A DNA stretch of 58,899 nt. It comes from Paraburkholderia ginsengisoli NBRC 100965 (GTDB lineage: Bacteria > Pseudomonadota > Gammaproteobacteria > Burkholderiales > Burkholderiaceae). A model generated the notes under the pieces. That model worked only from the letters and a program-made list of their open reading frames with translations, ran no database searches and was not told where the DNA came from. The first letter of the stretch is position 1; each line of letters begins with the position of its first letter. The position numbers were made by a program, and so were the translations under genes. Below are positions 8,777 to 18,919 of the stretch, in pieces. The stretch lies in assembly GCF_000739735.1 (NCBI RefSeq), contig NZ_BBJF01000001.1:1-58899 (forward strand), written 5' to 3'.

Positions 8777-9730
8777 ATGGCACCTGCGATGGGAAACGAA
8801 TTGCAGCATCGCACGGTGCTGCTGGATGAAGCGGTCGATGCGCTGGTTACACGCGCGGACGGCGTGTACGTGGACGGTACTTTCGGGCGCGGCGGTCACA
8901 GCCGCCTCGTGCTGGAGAGATTGAGCGAGTCGGGACGTCTGATCGCGTTCGACAAGGACCCGCTCGCCATCGCCACGGCGCAGCAGATCGCGGATCCGCG
9001 CTTTGGCATCGTGCACGAGAGTTTTGCTTCACTGCGCGCCGCGATTGCGGAGCGCGGGGTAGGACGGGTGTCGGGCGTTTTACTGGATCTGGGCATATCG
9101 TCGCCGCAAATCGACGATCCGGAGCGGGGCTTCAGCTTCCGCGCCGACGGGCCGCTCGACATGCGGATGGACCCGACGCGCGGCGAGTCTGCCGCTGACT
9201 GGCTGGCGCGGGCCACGGTGCAGGAACTGACGGAGGTGATACGAGATTATGGGGAAGAACGGTTTGCTTTTCAGATTGCAAAGGCGCTTGTTGCTCGCCG
9301 GGCAGAGTCCGACCGTCTTGGGCCTCTCGTCAGCACGGGCGAGCTTGCCCAAATCGTGGCTAACGTCGTCAAAACCCGTGAGAAGGGCAAGGATCCGGCA
9401 ACCCGCACCTTTCAAGCTATACGGATTCACATCAATCAAGAGCTTGCGGAGCTGCAAGTCGTTTTAGAAGCAGCGTTGTCGCTGTTGGAGCAAGGGGGGC
9501 GGCTGGTGGTCATCAGCTTTCATTCGCTCGAGGACCGGATCGTCAAGCGATTCATGCAGGCGCACGCCAGTGCGCCTGCGGTCGATCGCCGTCTGCCGAT
9601 TCGCGCCGTCGATCTGCCGAGCCCCCCGCTCAAAATCATCGGCCGCGTATTCGCGAGCGACGCTGAAGTCGCCGCGAACCCGCGCGCCCGTTCTGCCGTG
9701 ATGCGTGTGGCGGAGCGGATCGCGCCATGA
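8777..9730 (+). CDS. rsmH: 16S rRNA (cytosine(1402)-N(4))-methyltransferase
   Basis: SAM-dependent N4-methylation of C1402 in the ribosomal P site (formerly mraW). The 317-residue protein contains [13 protein letters not shown] at the N-terminus, the SAM-binding segment [12 protein letters not shown], the [13 protein letters not shown] motif, and the terminal [15 protein letters not shown] block typical of RsmH. The start at 8777 gives [10 protein letters not shown]; a second in-frame ATG at 8789 is equally plausible because neither has a clear ribosome site. The stop overlaps the ftsL start by 4 bp (ATGA), suggesting translational coupling. Confidence 0.96.
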   Translation: MAPAMGNELQHRTVLLDEAVDALVTRADGVYVDGTFGRGGHSRLVLERLSESGRLIAFDKDPLAIATAQQIADPRFGIVHESFASLRAAIAERGVGRVSGVLLDLGISSPQIDDPERGFSFRADGPLDMRMDPTRGESAADWLARATVQELTEVIRDYGEERFAFQIAKALVARRAESDRLGPLVSTGELAQIVANVVKTREKGKDPATRTFQAIRIHINQELAELQVVLEAALSLLEQGGRLVVISFHSLEDRIVKRFMQAHASAPAVDRRLPIRAVDLPSPPLKIIGRVFASDAEVAANPRARSAVMRVAERIAP

Positions 9731-10077
9731 ATCGCCTCAACATTTTCCTGCTGATCATCGTGATGGGTTGCGCCTTATCGGTCGTCAACGCGACCAATCA
9801 GCAGCGTCAGATCTTCATCCAGTTGCAGCGCGCTCAATCACAGGAGCGCCAACTGCAGCAGGACTATTCACAGCTTCAATATCAGCAGAGCGCGTTGTCG
9901 AAGACGTCGCGCATCGAACAGCTCGCTACCGCGTCGCTGAAGATGCAGGCGGTCACGACCGGCCGCACGCAATATCTGACGCTCGATCCGGGCGCGGCGA
10001 AGGCCGAGGACGCGCCGATCCCGACTTCCGGTCCGGCGTCGGCGCCGGCGGCCACTCGTCGTGGAGGCGTGCGATGA
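9727..10077 (+). CDS. ftsL: Cell division protein FtsL
   Basis: Small bitopic divisome protein that forms a coiled-coil complex with FtsB and FtsQ and activates FtsWI. The 116-residue protein has a short cytoplasmic start, one transmembrane segment (about residues 4-20, [16 protein letters not shown]), then a Gln-rich heptad region (about 25-65) with the leucine-zipper character of FtsL, and an Ala/Pro-rich tail. The family is poorly conserved, so the call rests on size, topology and position between rsmH and ftsI. It overlaps both neighbours by 4 bp. Confidence 0.9.
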   Translation: MNRLNIFLLIIVMGCALSVVNATNQQRQIFIQLQRAQSQERQLQQDYSQLQYQQSALSKTSRIEQLATASLKMQAVTTGRTQYLTLDPGAAKAEDAPIPTSGPASAPAATRRGGVR

Positions 10078-11948
10078 AAAAATCGTCGGGTCGCAAGAGC
10101 GTCGCCTTTTCGGCCAATCCGATCCTATCGGTGCGCCTGCCGATGTGGCGCTCGAAACTCGTCGTGTTCCTGCTGTTCATGGCGTTCGTCGCGCTGGCTG
10201 CGCGCGCGTTCTGGATTCAGGGCCCGGGCAACGCGTTCTATCTGAAGCAGGGTGAAATCCGCTATCAGCGCCGGCTCGAACTGCCGGCCACGCGCGGCAA
10301 GATTCTCGACCGCAACGGTCTCGTTCTCGCCACGAGTCTGCCGGTGCGCGCGATCTGGGCGATTCCCGAATCGGTGCCGGACGACCTCGGCGCGGACAAG
10401 CTGAATTCGCTCGGGCAATTGCTCGGCATGACCAGCAAGGAGCTGCGCCGCAAGCTGTCTGAAGACAAGACCTTCGTCTATGTGAAGCGCCAGGTGCCGG
10501 TCGACGTCGCCGAGAAAGTCGCTGCGCTGGACATCCCCGGCATTTATGCACGCGACGAGTACAAGCGCTTCTATCCGGAAGGCGAGATCACGGCTCACCT
10601 GATCGGCTTCACGAACGTCGAGGACGAAGGCCAGGAAGGCGTCGAGCTCGGCGACCAGAAGCTGCTCGCGGGCATGTCGGGCAGCCGGCGCGTGATCAAG
10701 GACCGCATGGGCCACATCATCGAGGATGTGGACGAACAGGTCGTGCCGCACAACGGCCAGGACGTCGATCTGTCGATCGACAGCAAGATCCAGTACATCG
10801 CGTACACGAACCTGAAAGCGGCCGTCGAAAAATTCAAGGCAAAGGCCGGCGCGGCAATGGTGATCGACGTGCGCACCGGTGAAGTGCTGGCGCTCGTCAA
10901 TTACCCGACCTACAACCCGAACGACCGCTCGCACCTGACCGGCGACCAGTTGCGCAACCGCATCCTGACCGACACGTTCGAGCCGGGCTCGATCATGAAG
11001 CCGTTCACGGTGTCGCTCGCGCTCGATCTGCACCGCGTCACGCCGACTACACTGGTAGATACGGGAGGGGGCCGCTTCGTGCTGGACGGTGCGCCGATTA
11101 CCGACGACAGCGGCTTCGGCGTGCTGACGGTGGGCGGCGTGATCCAGAAGTCGAGCAACATCGGTGCGACGAAGATCGCGATGCAGCTCAAGCCCGAAGA
11201 GATGTGGAACATGTACACCAGCATCGGTCTCGGCCAGGCGCCGAAGGTCGGCTTCCCGGGCGCGGCGGCGGGCCGCCTGCGGCCGTGGAGAAGCTGGCGC
11301 CGCATCGAGCAGGCGACCATGTCGTACGGCTACGGTCTGTCGGTGTCGCTGTTCCAGCTGGGCCGCGCGTACACCGCGATCGCGCATGACGGCGAGATCA
11401 TGCCGGTGTCGATTTTCCGCACGCCGGGCGACCAGCCGGCCACCGGGCCGCAGATTTTCGCGCCGACCACCGCGCGTGAAGTGCGCGCGATGCTCGAAAC
11501 CGTGACCGCGCCGGGCGGCACGTCGCCAGATGCGGCGGTGCCGGGCTATCGCGTCGGCGGCAAGAGCGGTACCGCGTACAAGCACGGCCCGCACGGCTAC
11601 GACCACTCCAAGTATCGCGCGTCGTTCGTCGGCATGGCGCCGATGCCGAATCCGCGCATCGTGGTCGCCGTGTCGGTCGACGAACCGACCGCGGGCAGCC
11701 ACTTCGGCGGCCAGGTGTCGGGCCCGGTGTTCTCGGGCATCGTCGGCGATACGCTGCGCTCGCTCAATGTGCCGCCGGATATGCCGGTCAAGCAGATGGT
11801 CGTGTCCGATGATTCGGCGCCCGCCGCGAACGGCACCGCGGGCACGCCGGCGACGTCGGCAGGCCCCAGGAAGATTTCCACCAGCGCCGGCGCGAAGAAG
11901 ATGACGATCTCCGCCAGCGCGAAGAGTCACCCCGGAGTCGAGCGATGA
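10074..11948 (+). CDS. ftsI: Peptidoglycan D,D-transpeptidase FtsI (PBP3)
   Basis: Septum-specific class B penicillin-binding protein that cross-links new peptidoglycan with FtsW as partner. The 624-residue protein has a cytoplasmic start, one transmembrane helix (about residues 24-43), a pedestal domain and the transpeptidase domain with Ser306-x-x-Lys309 (EPGSIMK), Ser360-x-Asn362 (SSN) and Lys497-Ser-Gly (KSGT). The ATG at 10074 overlaps the ftsL stop (ATGA); longer upstream readings only run through ftsL in another frame. The C-terminus adds an Ala/Ser/Lys-rich tail of about 45 residues after the catalytic domain. Its stop overlaps the murE start by 4 bp. Confidence 0.97.
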   Translation: MKKSSGRKSVAFSANPILSVRLPMWRSKLVVFLLFMAFVALAARAFWIQGPGNAFYLKQGEIRYQRRLELPATRGKILDRNGLVLATSLPVRAIWAIPESVPDDLGADKLNSLGQLLGMTSKELRRKLSEDKTFVYVKRQVPVDVAEKVAALDIPGIYARDEYKRFYPEGEITAHLIGFTNVEDEGQEGVELGDQKLLAGMSGSRRVIKDRMGHIIEDVDEQVVPHNGQDVDLSIDSKIQYIAYTNLKAAVEKFKAKAGAAMVIDVRTGEVLALVNYPTYNPNDRSHLTGDQLRNRILTDTFEPGSIMKPFTVSLALDLHRVTPTTLVDTGGGRFVLDGAPITDDSGFGVLTVGGVIQKSSNIGATKIAMQLKPEEMWNMYTSIGLGQAPKVGFPGAAAGRLRPWRSWRRIEQATMSYGYGLSVSLFQLGRAYTAIAHDGEIMPVSIFRTPGDQPATGPQIFAPTTAREVRAMLETVTAPGGTSPDAAVPGYRVGGKSGTAYKHGPHGYDHSKYRASFVGMAPMPNPRIVVAVSVDEPTAGSHFGGQVSGPVFSGIVGDTLRSLNVPPDMPVKQMVVSDDSAPAANGTAGTPATSAGPRKISTSAGAKKMTISASAKSHPGVER

Positions 11949-13492
11949 GCGCGCTGCGTAGCGGGAATCCAGCGCACCGGCAGATCGCCGACGCCCTCAG
12001 CTGGCTGCACGCGCACGTGCAGCCAGACGCGCATCTGCACGCGGACACACGCTCGCTCGCAGCGGGCGACGTGTTCTTCGCGTACGCGGTGGATGGCGCG
12101 GACAACCGCGCGTTCATCGACGGCGCGATCGAGCGCGGCGCGGCCGCCGTGCTGCTTCAGCCCGAAGGCTTCGACGGCGCGATCGATCCGTCCATCGCGC
12201 TCGCCGTGCCGGCGTTGAACGAACTTGCCGGTTCGATCGCGAGCGGCTGGTATCGCGATCCGAGCGACGCGATGTTGACGGTCGGCGTCACAGGGACGAA
12301 CGGCAAGACCTCATGCAGCCAGTGGATCTCGGCGGCGCTGACCTCGCTCGGCCAGCGTTGCGCGATCGTCGGCACGCTCGGCACCGGCTTGCCGGGCCAG
12401 CTCGTGTACACCGGCTTCACGACGCCCGATGCGCCGCAACTGCAACGCAGCCTCGCGCAATTGCGCGACGCAGGCGCGCAGGCGGTGGCGATGGAAGTGT
12501 CGTCGCATGCATTGCATCAAGGGCGCGTGAACGGCACCGCGTTCGACATCGCCGTGTTCACGAATCTCACGCAGGACCACCTCGACTATCACGGCTCGTT
12601 CGACGCCTATGAAGCGGCGAAGGCGCGCCTGTTCGCGTGGCCGGACCTGCGCGCGGCCGTGATCAATCGCGACGATGCCGCGGGCCGTCGTTTGCTCGCC
12701 AGCACGCAAGGTCATGCGCGGACCATCGCCTACGGCATCGATGCCGTGGTGCAAGACGCACCGCAAGCCGACGCGCTGCTGCTCGCGTCGAACGTGCGCG
12801 CAACCGCCACGGGCACCGCGTTCCATCTGAGCACCTCCGACTGGGGCGACGCCGAAGTCGAAGTGCAAACGCTCGGCGCGTTCAACGTCAGCAATCTGCT
12901 CGGCGTGCTCGGCGCGCTGCTCGCCGCCGAGGTGCCGTTCGACGCCGCGCTCGCCGAACTCGCGAAGCTCGAATCGGTGAACGGCCGCATGGAGCGTCTT
13001 GGTGGCCGTCTGCAAAACGACGAGCCGCTCGTTGTAATCGATTTCGCGCACACGCCGGACGCGCTGGAAAAAACCCTCGAAGCGCTGCGCCCGATGGCGG
13101 CCGCTCGCGGCGGCGAACTGATCTGCATGTTCGGCTGCGGCGGCGATCGCGACGCGACCAAGCGTCCGCTGATGGGCGCGATCGCCGAGAAGCTCGCCGA
13201 CGGCGTCGTCGTGACTAGCGACAACCCGCGCAGCGAAAACCCGCAATCGATCATCGAGCAGATCGCCGCGGGCATGAAGGACGCGTCGAAGGCGCGCCGC
13301 GTCGAAGACCGCGCGAGCGCGATTCTGCAAGCGATCCGCGGCGCCGCGCGTGAAGACGTCATCGTGCTGGCCGGCAAGGGGCACGAAGCAACACAGGAAA
13401 TCATGGGCAAGAAACGCGCTTTCTCCGATCAGGACCACGCCCGCCTCGCGCTCGCCGCGCGGGCGACGCACGCGCGCGGAGGTGGCGAATGA
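11945..13492 (+). CDS. murE: UDP-N-acetylmuramoyl-L-alanyl-D-glutamate-2,6-diaminopimelate ligase
   Basis: Cytoplasmic ATP-dependent ligase adding the third residue of the stem peptide. The 515-residue protein has the Mur ligase ATP site GTNGKT (117-122), the central-domain TNLTQDHLDYHG motif, and DNPR at 426-429 in the C-terminal domain. DNPR marks meso-diaminopimelate specificity, as expected in a Gram-negative. It overlaps ftsI and murF by 4 bp each. Confidence 0.97.
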   Translation: MSALRSGNPAHRQIADALSWLHAHVQPDAHLHADTRSLAAGDVFFAYAVDGADNRAFIDGAIERGAAAVLLQPEGFDGAIDPSIALAVPALNELAGSIASGWYRDPSDAMLTVGVTGTNGKTSCSQWISAALTSLGQRCAIVGTLGTGLPGQLVYTGFTTPDAPQLQRSLAQLRDAGAQAVAMEVSSHALHQGRVNGTAFDIAVFTNLTQDHLDYHGSFDAYEAAKARLFAWPDLRAAVINRDDAAGRRLLASTQGHARTIAYGIDAVVQDAPQADALLLASNVRATATGTAFHLSTSDWGDAEVEVQTLGAFNVSNLLGVLGALLAAEVPFDAALAELAKLESVNGRMERLGGRLQNDEPLVVIDFAHTPDALEKTLEALRPMAAARGGELICMFGCGGDRDATKRPLMGAIAEKLADGVVVTSDNPRSENPQSIIEQIAAGMKDASKARRVEDRASAILQAIRGAAREDVIVLAGKGHEATQEIMGKKRAFSDQDHARLALAARATHARGGGE

Positions 13493-14901
13493 GCATGTTC
13501 ACGCTGCGTGAAGCCGCCGCGCTGATTCCCGGCGCGACCTTGCTCGGCGACGAAGACGTTGCGTTCGAGCGCGTGTCGACCGACAGCCGCAGCGCCGGTC
13601 CCGGCGATCTGTTCATCGCGATCAAAGGTGACCGTTTCGACGCGCACGACTTCCTGCCGGACGTGGCCGCGCGCAACGTGACGGCCGCGCTCGTCACGCG
13701 CACGCCGGATGGCTTCGGTGTGCCCGCGATTCGCGTTGCCGATACGCGCGTCGCGCTGGGTGCGCTCGCACGCGGCTGGCGTCGCAAGTTCGACATGCCG
13801 CTCGTCGCCGTGACGGGCAGCAACGGCAAGACCACGGTCAAGGAAATGATCGCGTCGATCTTCGCCGCCGCAGTCGGCGCGGACGCGCGTCTCGCGACCG
13901 CCGGCAATTTCAACAACGACATCGGCTTGCCGCTCACGCTGTTTCGCCTGCACGCCGCGCATCAACTGGCGGTGGTGGAACTCGGCATGAACCATCCGGG
14001 CGAAACCTCGCTGCTCGCGAAAATTGCCGAGCCGACCGTGGCGGTGGTGAACAACGCGCAGCGCGAGCATCAGGAATTCATGGCGACCGTCGAAGCGGTC
14101 GCGCTCGAACATGCGAGCGTGATTCACGCGCTCAAGCCCGAAGGCATCGCGGTTTTCCCGGCGGACGACGCGTACGCGAGCATCTGGCGCGTGGCCGCCA
14201 CCGGCAACCGCATCATCGACTTCGCGTTGAACAACGATGGCCGCTCAACCGAAGCAGCGGTCACGGGCACGTTCGAAGGCACTCGGCTCAGTATCGACAC
14301 ACCTGAAGGCCACCTCGACGTCACGCTGCAAGTGCTCGGCGACCACAACGCGCACAACGCATTGGCCGCGACATCAGCCGCGCTGGCCGCAGGGGTTTCG
14401 CTCGACGCGATCAAACGCGGCCTCGAAGCGTTCGGGGCGGTGAAAGGCCGCTTGCAGGTGAAGCAGGCCGTACTCGGCACGCTCGCCGGCGCCACCGTGA
14501 TCGACGACACCTACAACGCCAATCCCGACTCGATGCGCGCCGCGATCGACGTGCTCGCGTCGCGCGCCGCGCCGCGCGTGCTGGTGATGGGCGACATGGG
14601 CGAAGTCGGCGACAACGGTCCCGCGTTCCACCGCGAAATCGGTGCGTACGCGAAAGAGCGCGGCATCGACGCGCTGTACGCGATGGGCGACGCTTCGCGC
14701 GACGCCTGCACCGCCTACGGCGCGAACGCGCATCACGTAGCCGACGTCGGCACGTTGATCGCGCAATTGCAGCAGGCCGGTTTCGGCGCGGCTGCAACGC
14801 TTCTCGTGAAAGGCTCGCGCTTCATGCAGATGGAGCGCGTGGTGGACGCCGTAACGAGTCCACAACCCAACGCTGCGGGCTCGACGCCCGCCGCACATTG
14901 A
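13489..14901 (+). CDS. murF: UDP-N-acetylmuramoyl-tripeptide-D-alanyl-D-alanine ligase
   Basis: Adds the D-Ala-D-Ala dipeptide made by Ddl to complete the UDP-MurNAc-pentapeptide. The 470-residue protein has the N-terminal uridine-binding domain (VSTDSRSAGPGDLF), the ATP site GSNGKT (110-115), the GNFNNDIGLPLTL motif and the DDTYNANPDSM motif of MurF. It overlaps murE by 4 bp; mraY follows after 17 nt. Confidence 0.97.
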   Translation: MSMFTLREAAALIPGATLLGDEDVAFERVSTDSRSAGPGDLFIAIKGDRFDAHDFLPDVAARNVTAALVTRTPDGFGVPAIRVADTRVALGALARGWRRKFDMPLVAVTGSNGKTTVKEMIASIFAAAVGADARLATAGNFNNDIGLPLTLFRLHAAHQLAVVELGMNHPGETSLLAKIAEPTVAVVNNAQREHQEFMATVEAVALEHASVIHALKPEGIAVFPADDAYASIWRVAATGNRIIDFALNNDGRSTEAAVTGTFEGTRLSIDTPEGHLDVTLQVLGDHNAHNALAATSAALAAGVSLDAIKRGLEAFGAVKGRLQVKQAVLGTLAGATVIDDTYNANPDSMRAAIDVLASRAAPRVLVMGDMGEVGDNGPAFHREIGAYAKERGIDALYAMGDASRDACTAYGANAHHVADVGTLIAQLQQAGFGAAATLLVKGSRFMQMERVVDAVTSPQPNAAGSTPAAH

Positions 14902-14918
14902 AATAGAAGGACCGAAGC

Positions 14919-16088
14919 ATGCTACTGGCGCTGGCGCAATGGCTGCAGAATGACGCAAGCTTCTTGCGCGTGTTCAGTTATCTGACTTTCCGTGCGGTGA
15001 TGGCGACCATCACCGCACTGCTGATTGGGCTCGTCTGCGGCCCGGCGGTGATTCGCAAGCTGACCGCGATGAAGGTCGGTCAGGCCGTCCGTAAAGACGG
15101 CCCGCAGACTCACCTCGTCAAATCCGGCACGCCGACCATGGGCGGCGTGCTGATTCTGCTCGGCATCGCCGTGGCCACGTTGTTGTGGGCCGACCTGACC
15201 AACCGCTTCATCTGGATCGTGATCCTCGTCACGTTCGGCTTCGGCGTGATCGGCTGGGTCGACGATTACCGCAAGGTGGTCTACAAGGACCCGCGCGGCA
15301 TGTCCTCGCGCGAGAAGTATTTCTGGCAGTCGGTGATCGGGCTGTTCGCGGCCGTATATCTCGCGTTCAGCGTGTCCGAAGCGAGCAATGTGCGCGTGTT
15401 CGACCTGTTCATGGCGTGGGTGCGCAGCGGTTTGTCGATGGGCTTGCCCGCGCGCGCCGATCTGATGCTGCCGTTCGTCAAGTCGATCAGCTATCCGCTC
15501 GGCGTGTGGGGCTTCATCGTGCTCACGTATCTGGTGATCGTCGGCGCGAGCAACGCCGTCAATCTCACCGATGGTCTCGACGGCCTCGTGATCATGCCGG
15601 TCGTGCTGGTGGGCGCGTCGCTCGGCGTGTTCGCTTATGTGATGGGCAGCTCGGTCTACTCGAAGTACCTGCTGTTTCCGCATATCGCCGGTGCCGGTGA
15701 ATTGCTGATCTTCTGCTCGGCGATGGGCGGTGCAGGCCTCGCCTTCCTCTGGTTCAACACGCACCCGGCGCAGATGTTCATGGGCGACGTCGGCGCGCTC
15801 GCACTCGGCGGCGCGCTCGGCACGGTCGCGGTGATCGTGCGGCAGGAAATCGTGCTCTTCATCATGGGCGGCATTTTCGTCGCGGAGACGCTCTCCGTGA
15901 TGTTGCAGGTCACGTGGTTCAAATTCACCAAGCGCCGGTTCGGCGAAGGGCGGCGTCTGTTCAAGATGGCGCCGCTGCATCACCACTTCGAGTTGTCGGG
16001 ATGGAAGGAAACGCAGGTGGTCGTGCGTTTCTGGATCATCACGTTGATGTTGTGTCTGTTCGGTTTGTCCACGCTCAAGCTGCGTTAA
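14919..16088 (+). CDS. mraY: Phospho-N-acetylmuramoyl-pentapeptide-transferase
   Basis: Integral membrane enzyme that transfers phospho-MurNAc-pentapeptide to undecaprenyl phosphate, giving lipid I. The 389-residue protein has about ten hydrophobic segments and the conserved cytoplasmic-loop motifs: WVDDYRK (about residue 110), [12 protein letters not shown] (about 210), MGDVGAL (about 288) and the [12 protein letters not shown] histidine loop (about 350). It lies 17 nt after murF and 30 nt before murD in the same unit. The ATG is preceded by GAAGGA. Confidence 0.97.
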   Translation: MLLALAQWLQNDASFLRVFSYLTFRAVMATITALLIGLVCGPAVIRKLTAMKVGQAVRKDGPQTHLVKSGTPTMGGVLILLGIAVATLLWADLTNRFIWIVILVTFGFGVIGWVDDYRKVVYKDPRGMSSREKYFWQSVIGLFAAVYLAFSVSEASNVRVFDLFMAWVRSGLSMGLPARADLMLPFVKSISYPLGVWGFIVLTYLVIVGASNAVNLTDGLDGLVIMPVVLVGASLGVFAYVMGSSVYSKYLLFPHIAGAGELLIFCSAMGGAGLAFLWFNTHPAQMFMGDVGALALGGALGTVAVIVRQEIVLFIMGGIFVAETLSVMLQVTWFKFTKRRFGEGRRLFKMAPLHHHFELSGWKETQVVVRFWIITLMLCLFGLSTLKLR

Positions 16089-16118
16089 GCAATAGTCGAA
16101 GTTAAGGGAAAGCAAGCG

Positions 16119-17633
16119 ATGTTCGGCGAGAAGTTTCGGGATCGGCAAAAGCCGATGGTGCTCGTGCTGGGACTGGGTGAATCCGGTCTCGCGATGGCGC
16201 GCTGGTGCGCGCGGCACGGCTGTCGGCTGCGTGTGGCCGATACGCGAGAAGTGCCGCCGAACCTGTCCGCGCTGGAAGCGCACGGCGTCGACGCTGACTT
16301 CGTCGGCGGTCCGTTCTCGCCGGTGCTGCTCGAAGGTGCGGAGCTGGTCGCGATCAGCCCGGGCCTGTCTCCGCTCGCCGCCGACCTGTTGCCGCTGATT
16401 TCCGCTGCGCGCGAGCAGGGCATTCCGGTGTGGGGCGAACTCGAATTCTTCTCGCAAGCGCTGAAGACGCTCGGCGAGAGCGGCTACGCGCCGAAGGTGA
16501 TCGCGATCACCGGCACCAACGGCAAGACCACGACGACGAGCCTGACCGGCCTGCTGTGCGAACGCGCCGGCAAGAAGGTTGCGGTGGCAGGCAACATCAG
16601 CCCGGCTCTGCTCGACAAACTCAGCGAAGCGATCGATCACACCGCGCTGCCCGATGTGTGGGTGCTCGAACTGTCGAGCTTCCAGCTGGAAACCGCGCAC
16701 ACGTTCTCGCCGGATGCGGCGGTGGTGTTGAACATCACGCAGGATCACCTCGACTGGCATGGTGGGCTCGATGCATACGCCGCCGCGAAGGGCCGCATCT
16801 TCGGTGCGCAGACCGTGCGCGTGCTGAACCGCGACGACTCGCGCGTAATGTCGCTCGTGCCTTCGGCCGATAGCGAAGCGGACACGATCACCTTCGGCAT
16901 CACCGAGCCGAAGAACGATGGCGACTACGGCCTGCTGCGCGACAACGGCATGATCTGGCTCGTCGAAGCGCACGATCGCGATGCGAGCGACGAACCCGCG
17001 CCGAAGCGTCGTCGCAAGAACGAAGTGGCTGCGGCGCCGAACATCGCGCTCAAGCGCCTGATGCCGGCGGACGCTTTGCGCATTCGCGGCCTGCACAACG
17101 CAGCGAACGCGCTGGCTGCGTACGCGCTCGCGCGTGCAATCGGTCTGCCGGGCGCGCCGCTTCTGCATGGACTGCGTGAATACCGTGGCGAGCCGCACCG
17201 CGTGGAATTGATCGCGTCGATCGACGGCATCGACTACGTGGACGACAGCAAGGGCACCAACGTCGGCGCGACCGTGGCCGCGCTCGACGGCCTCGCGCAG
17301 CGCGCGGTGCTGATCGCCGGCGGCGATGGCAAGGGCCAGGACTTCGACCCGCTCGCCGCGCCGGTGATGCGCTGGTGCCGCGCGGTGATGCTGATTGGCC
17401 GCGATGCGCCGCTGATTCGCGCGGCGCTCGAACACAGCGGCATCGCCATGACCGATCACGCGACGCTCGAAGAAGCGACGCGGGCCGCGACCGCACTGGC
17501 GCAACCGGGCGACGCCGTGCTGCTATCGCCGGCTTGCGCGAGCTTCGATATGTTCAAGGGTTACGCGCACCGCGCCGCTGTGTTTCGCAGCACGGTAGAA
17601 GACATCGCGGCCGAACGGGGGACGATGATATGA
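16119..17633 (+). CDS. murD: UDP-N-acetylmuramoyl-L-alanine-D-glutamate ligase
   Basis: Adds D-glutamate to UDP-MurNAc-L-Ala. The 504-residue protein has an N-terminal Rossmann-like domain ([11 protein letters not shown]), the ATP site GTNGKT (132-137), the TQDHLDWHG motif and a C-terminal domain with [11 protein letters not shown]. It is about 65 residues longer than E. coli MurD (438). A visible part of this is a charged, probably disordered insert at residues 286-307 containing KRRRK between the central and C-terminal domains. The stop overlaps the ftsW start by 4 bp. Confidence 0.96.
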   Translation: MFGEKFRDRQKPMVLVLGLGESGLAMARWCARHGCRLRVADTREVPPNLSALEAHGVDADFVGGPFSPVLLEGAELVAISPGLSPLAADLLPLISAAREQGIPVWGELEFFSQALKTLGESGYAPKVIAITGTNGKTTTTSLTGLLCERAGKKVAVAGNISPALLDKLSEAIDHTALPDVWVLELSSFQLETAHTFSPDAAVVLNITQDHLDWHGGLDAYAAAKGRIFGAQTVRVLNRDDSRVMSLVPSADSEADTITFGITEPKNDGDYGLLRDNGMIWLVEAHDRDASDEPAPKRRRKNEVAAAPNIALKRLMPADALRIRGLHNAANALAAYALARAIGLPGAPLLHGLREYRGEPHRVELIASIDGIDYVDDSKGTNVGATVAALDGLAQRAVLIAGGDGKGQDFDPLAAPVMRWCRAVMLIGRDAPLIRAALEHSGIAMTDHATLEEATRAATALAQPGDAVLLSPACASFDMFKGYAHRAAVFRSTVEDIAAERGTMI

Positions 17634-18919
17634 GCTGGTCGGAACGTTTCGGTTCGCGTCAGGCAGCCGGCGGCGATGCGGGCAGCGCAGGCGGTCTGGG
17701 CGCAGGCGCAGCGCGCGTCTCAGGTCGCACGGGCGGCAGCGGGCTGGCGAGCGCCGTCAACGGCGTGCGTCCGCTGCGCTCGCGGATGCTCGACTACGAT
17801 CACTCGCTGCTGTGGGTGGTCGTCGCGCTGCTCGGCTTGGGCGTCGTGATGGTGTATTCGGCGTCGATCGCGATGCCCGATTCGCCGAAGTACGCGTCAT
17901 ATCGCGATTACGCGTTCCTCGTGCGCCAGATCATTTTCGTGACGATGGGCACCGTGGTCGGCATCGTGTCGTTCCGCGTGCCGATCTCGACGTGGGACAA
18001 GTACGCGCCGAAGCTCTTCCTGATCTCGCTGGTCGCGCTGGTGATCGTGCTGATCCCGCACGTCGGCAAGGGCGTGAACGGCGCGCGCCGCTGGATTCCG
18101 CTCGGCATCACGAACATGCAGCCGTCGGAAATCATGAAGCTCGCGGTGACGATCTACGCCGCGAACTACACGGTGCGCAAACAGGAATACATGCACAGCT
18201 TCGCCAAGGGCTTTCTGCCGATGGCGGTCGCGGTCGGGCTCGTCGGCGCGTTGCTGCTGCTCGAACCGGACATGGGCGCGTTCATGGTGATCGCGGCGAT
18301 CGCGATGGGCGTGCTGTTTCTCGGCGGCGTGAACGGCAAGCTGTTCGGCGGCCTCGTCGCGACGGCGGTGGGCACGTTCAGCTTGCTGGTGTGGGCGTCG
18401 CCATGGCGTCGCGAGCGGATTTTCGCGTACCTCGATCCGTGGGACGACCGTTACGCGCAGGGCAAGGCCTATCAATTGACGCACTCGCTGATCGCGTTCG
18501 GACGCGGCGAGTGGTTCGGCGTGGGCCTCGGCGGCAGCGTCGAGAAGCTCAACTATCTGCCGGAAGCGCATACCGACTTCATCCTCGCGGTGATCGGCGA
18601 GGAACTCGGTTTCGTCGGCGTGCTGGTCGTGATCCTGATGTTTTACTGGATCGTGCGCCGCTCGTTCGAGATCGGCCGTCAGGCGCTCGCGCTCGACCGC
18701 ACGTTCGCGGGTCTGGTCGCGAAGGGCGTGGGCATCTGGTTCGGCGCGCAGACCTTTATCAACATGGGCGTGAACCTCGGCTTGCTGCCCACCAAAGGTC
18801 TTACGTTGCCGCTCGTCAGCTACGGCGGCTCGGGCATTTTGCTGAACTGCGTCGCGGTGGCTGTGTTGATGCGCGTCGACTATGAGAACCGAGTGCTAAT
18901 GCGTGGGGGCAAAGTATGA
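17630..18919 (+). CDS. ftsW: Lipid II polymerase / cell division protein FtsW
   Basis: SEDS-family glycosyltransferase that polymerises lipid II at the septum with FtsI. The 429-residue protein has a glycine/serine-rich cytoplasmic N-terminus of about 55 residues followed by about ten transmembrane segments. Conserved pieces include [10 protein letters not shown] (about residue 150), [19 protein letters not shown] (with the Asp of the SEDS active site, about 211), the [17 protein letters not shown] loop and the terminal [10 protein letters not shown]. The start at 17630 overlaps the murD stop (ATGA); a longer in-frame reading runs back through murD and is not real. Its stop overlaps the murG start by 4 bp. 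Confidence 0.96.
   Translation: MSWSERFGSRQAAGGDAGSAGGLGAGAARVSGRTGGSGLASAVNGVRPLRSRMLDYDHSLLWVVVALLGLGVVMVYSASIAMPDSPKYASYRDYAFLVRQIIFVTMGTVVGIVSFRVPISTWDKYAPKLFLISLVALVIVLIPHVGKGVNGARRWIPLGITNMQPSEIMKLAVTIYAANYTVRKQEYMHSFAKGFLPMAVAVGLVGALLLLEPDMGAFMVIAAIAMGVLFLGGVNGKLFGGLVATAVGTFSLLVWASPWRRERIFAYLDPWDDRYAQGKAYQLTHSLIAFGRGEWFGVGLGGSVEKLNYLPEAHTDFILAVIGEELGFVGVLVVILMFYWIVRRSFEIGRQALALDRTFAGLVAKGVGIWFGAQTFINMGVNLGLLPTKGLTLPLVSYGGSGILLNCVAVAVLMRVDYENRVLMRGGKV

Noticed and set aside
10125..11930. A 601-codon minus-strand frame inside ftsI
   Set aside because: Antisense shadow of ftsI; Arg/His-rich, no start signal.
14922..17504. An 860-codon open frame on the minus strand, antisense to mraY and murD
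   Set aside because: It is a mirror of codon bias in GC-rich genes. Composition is Arg/His/Gln/Asp-rich with no domain, and the opposite strand carries clear mraY and murD.
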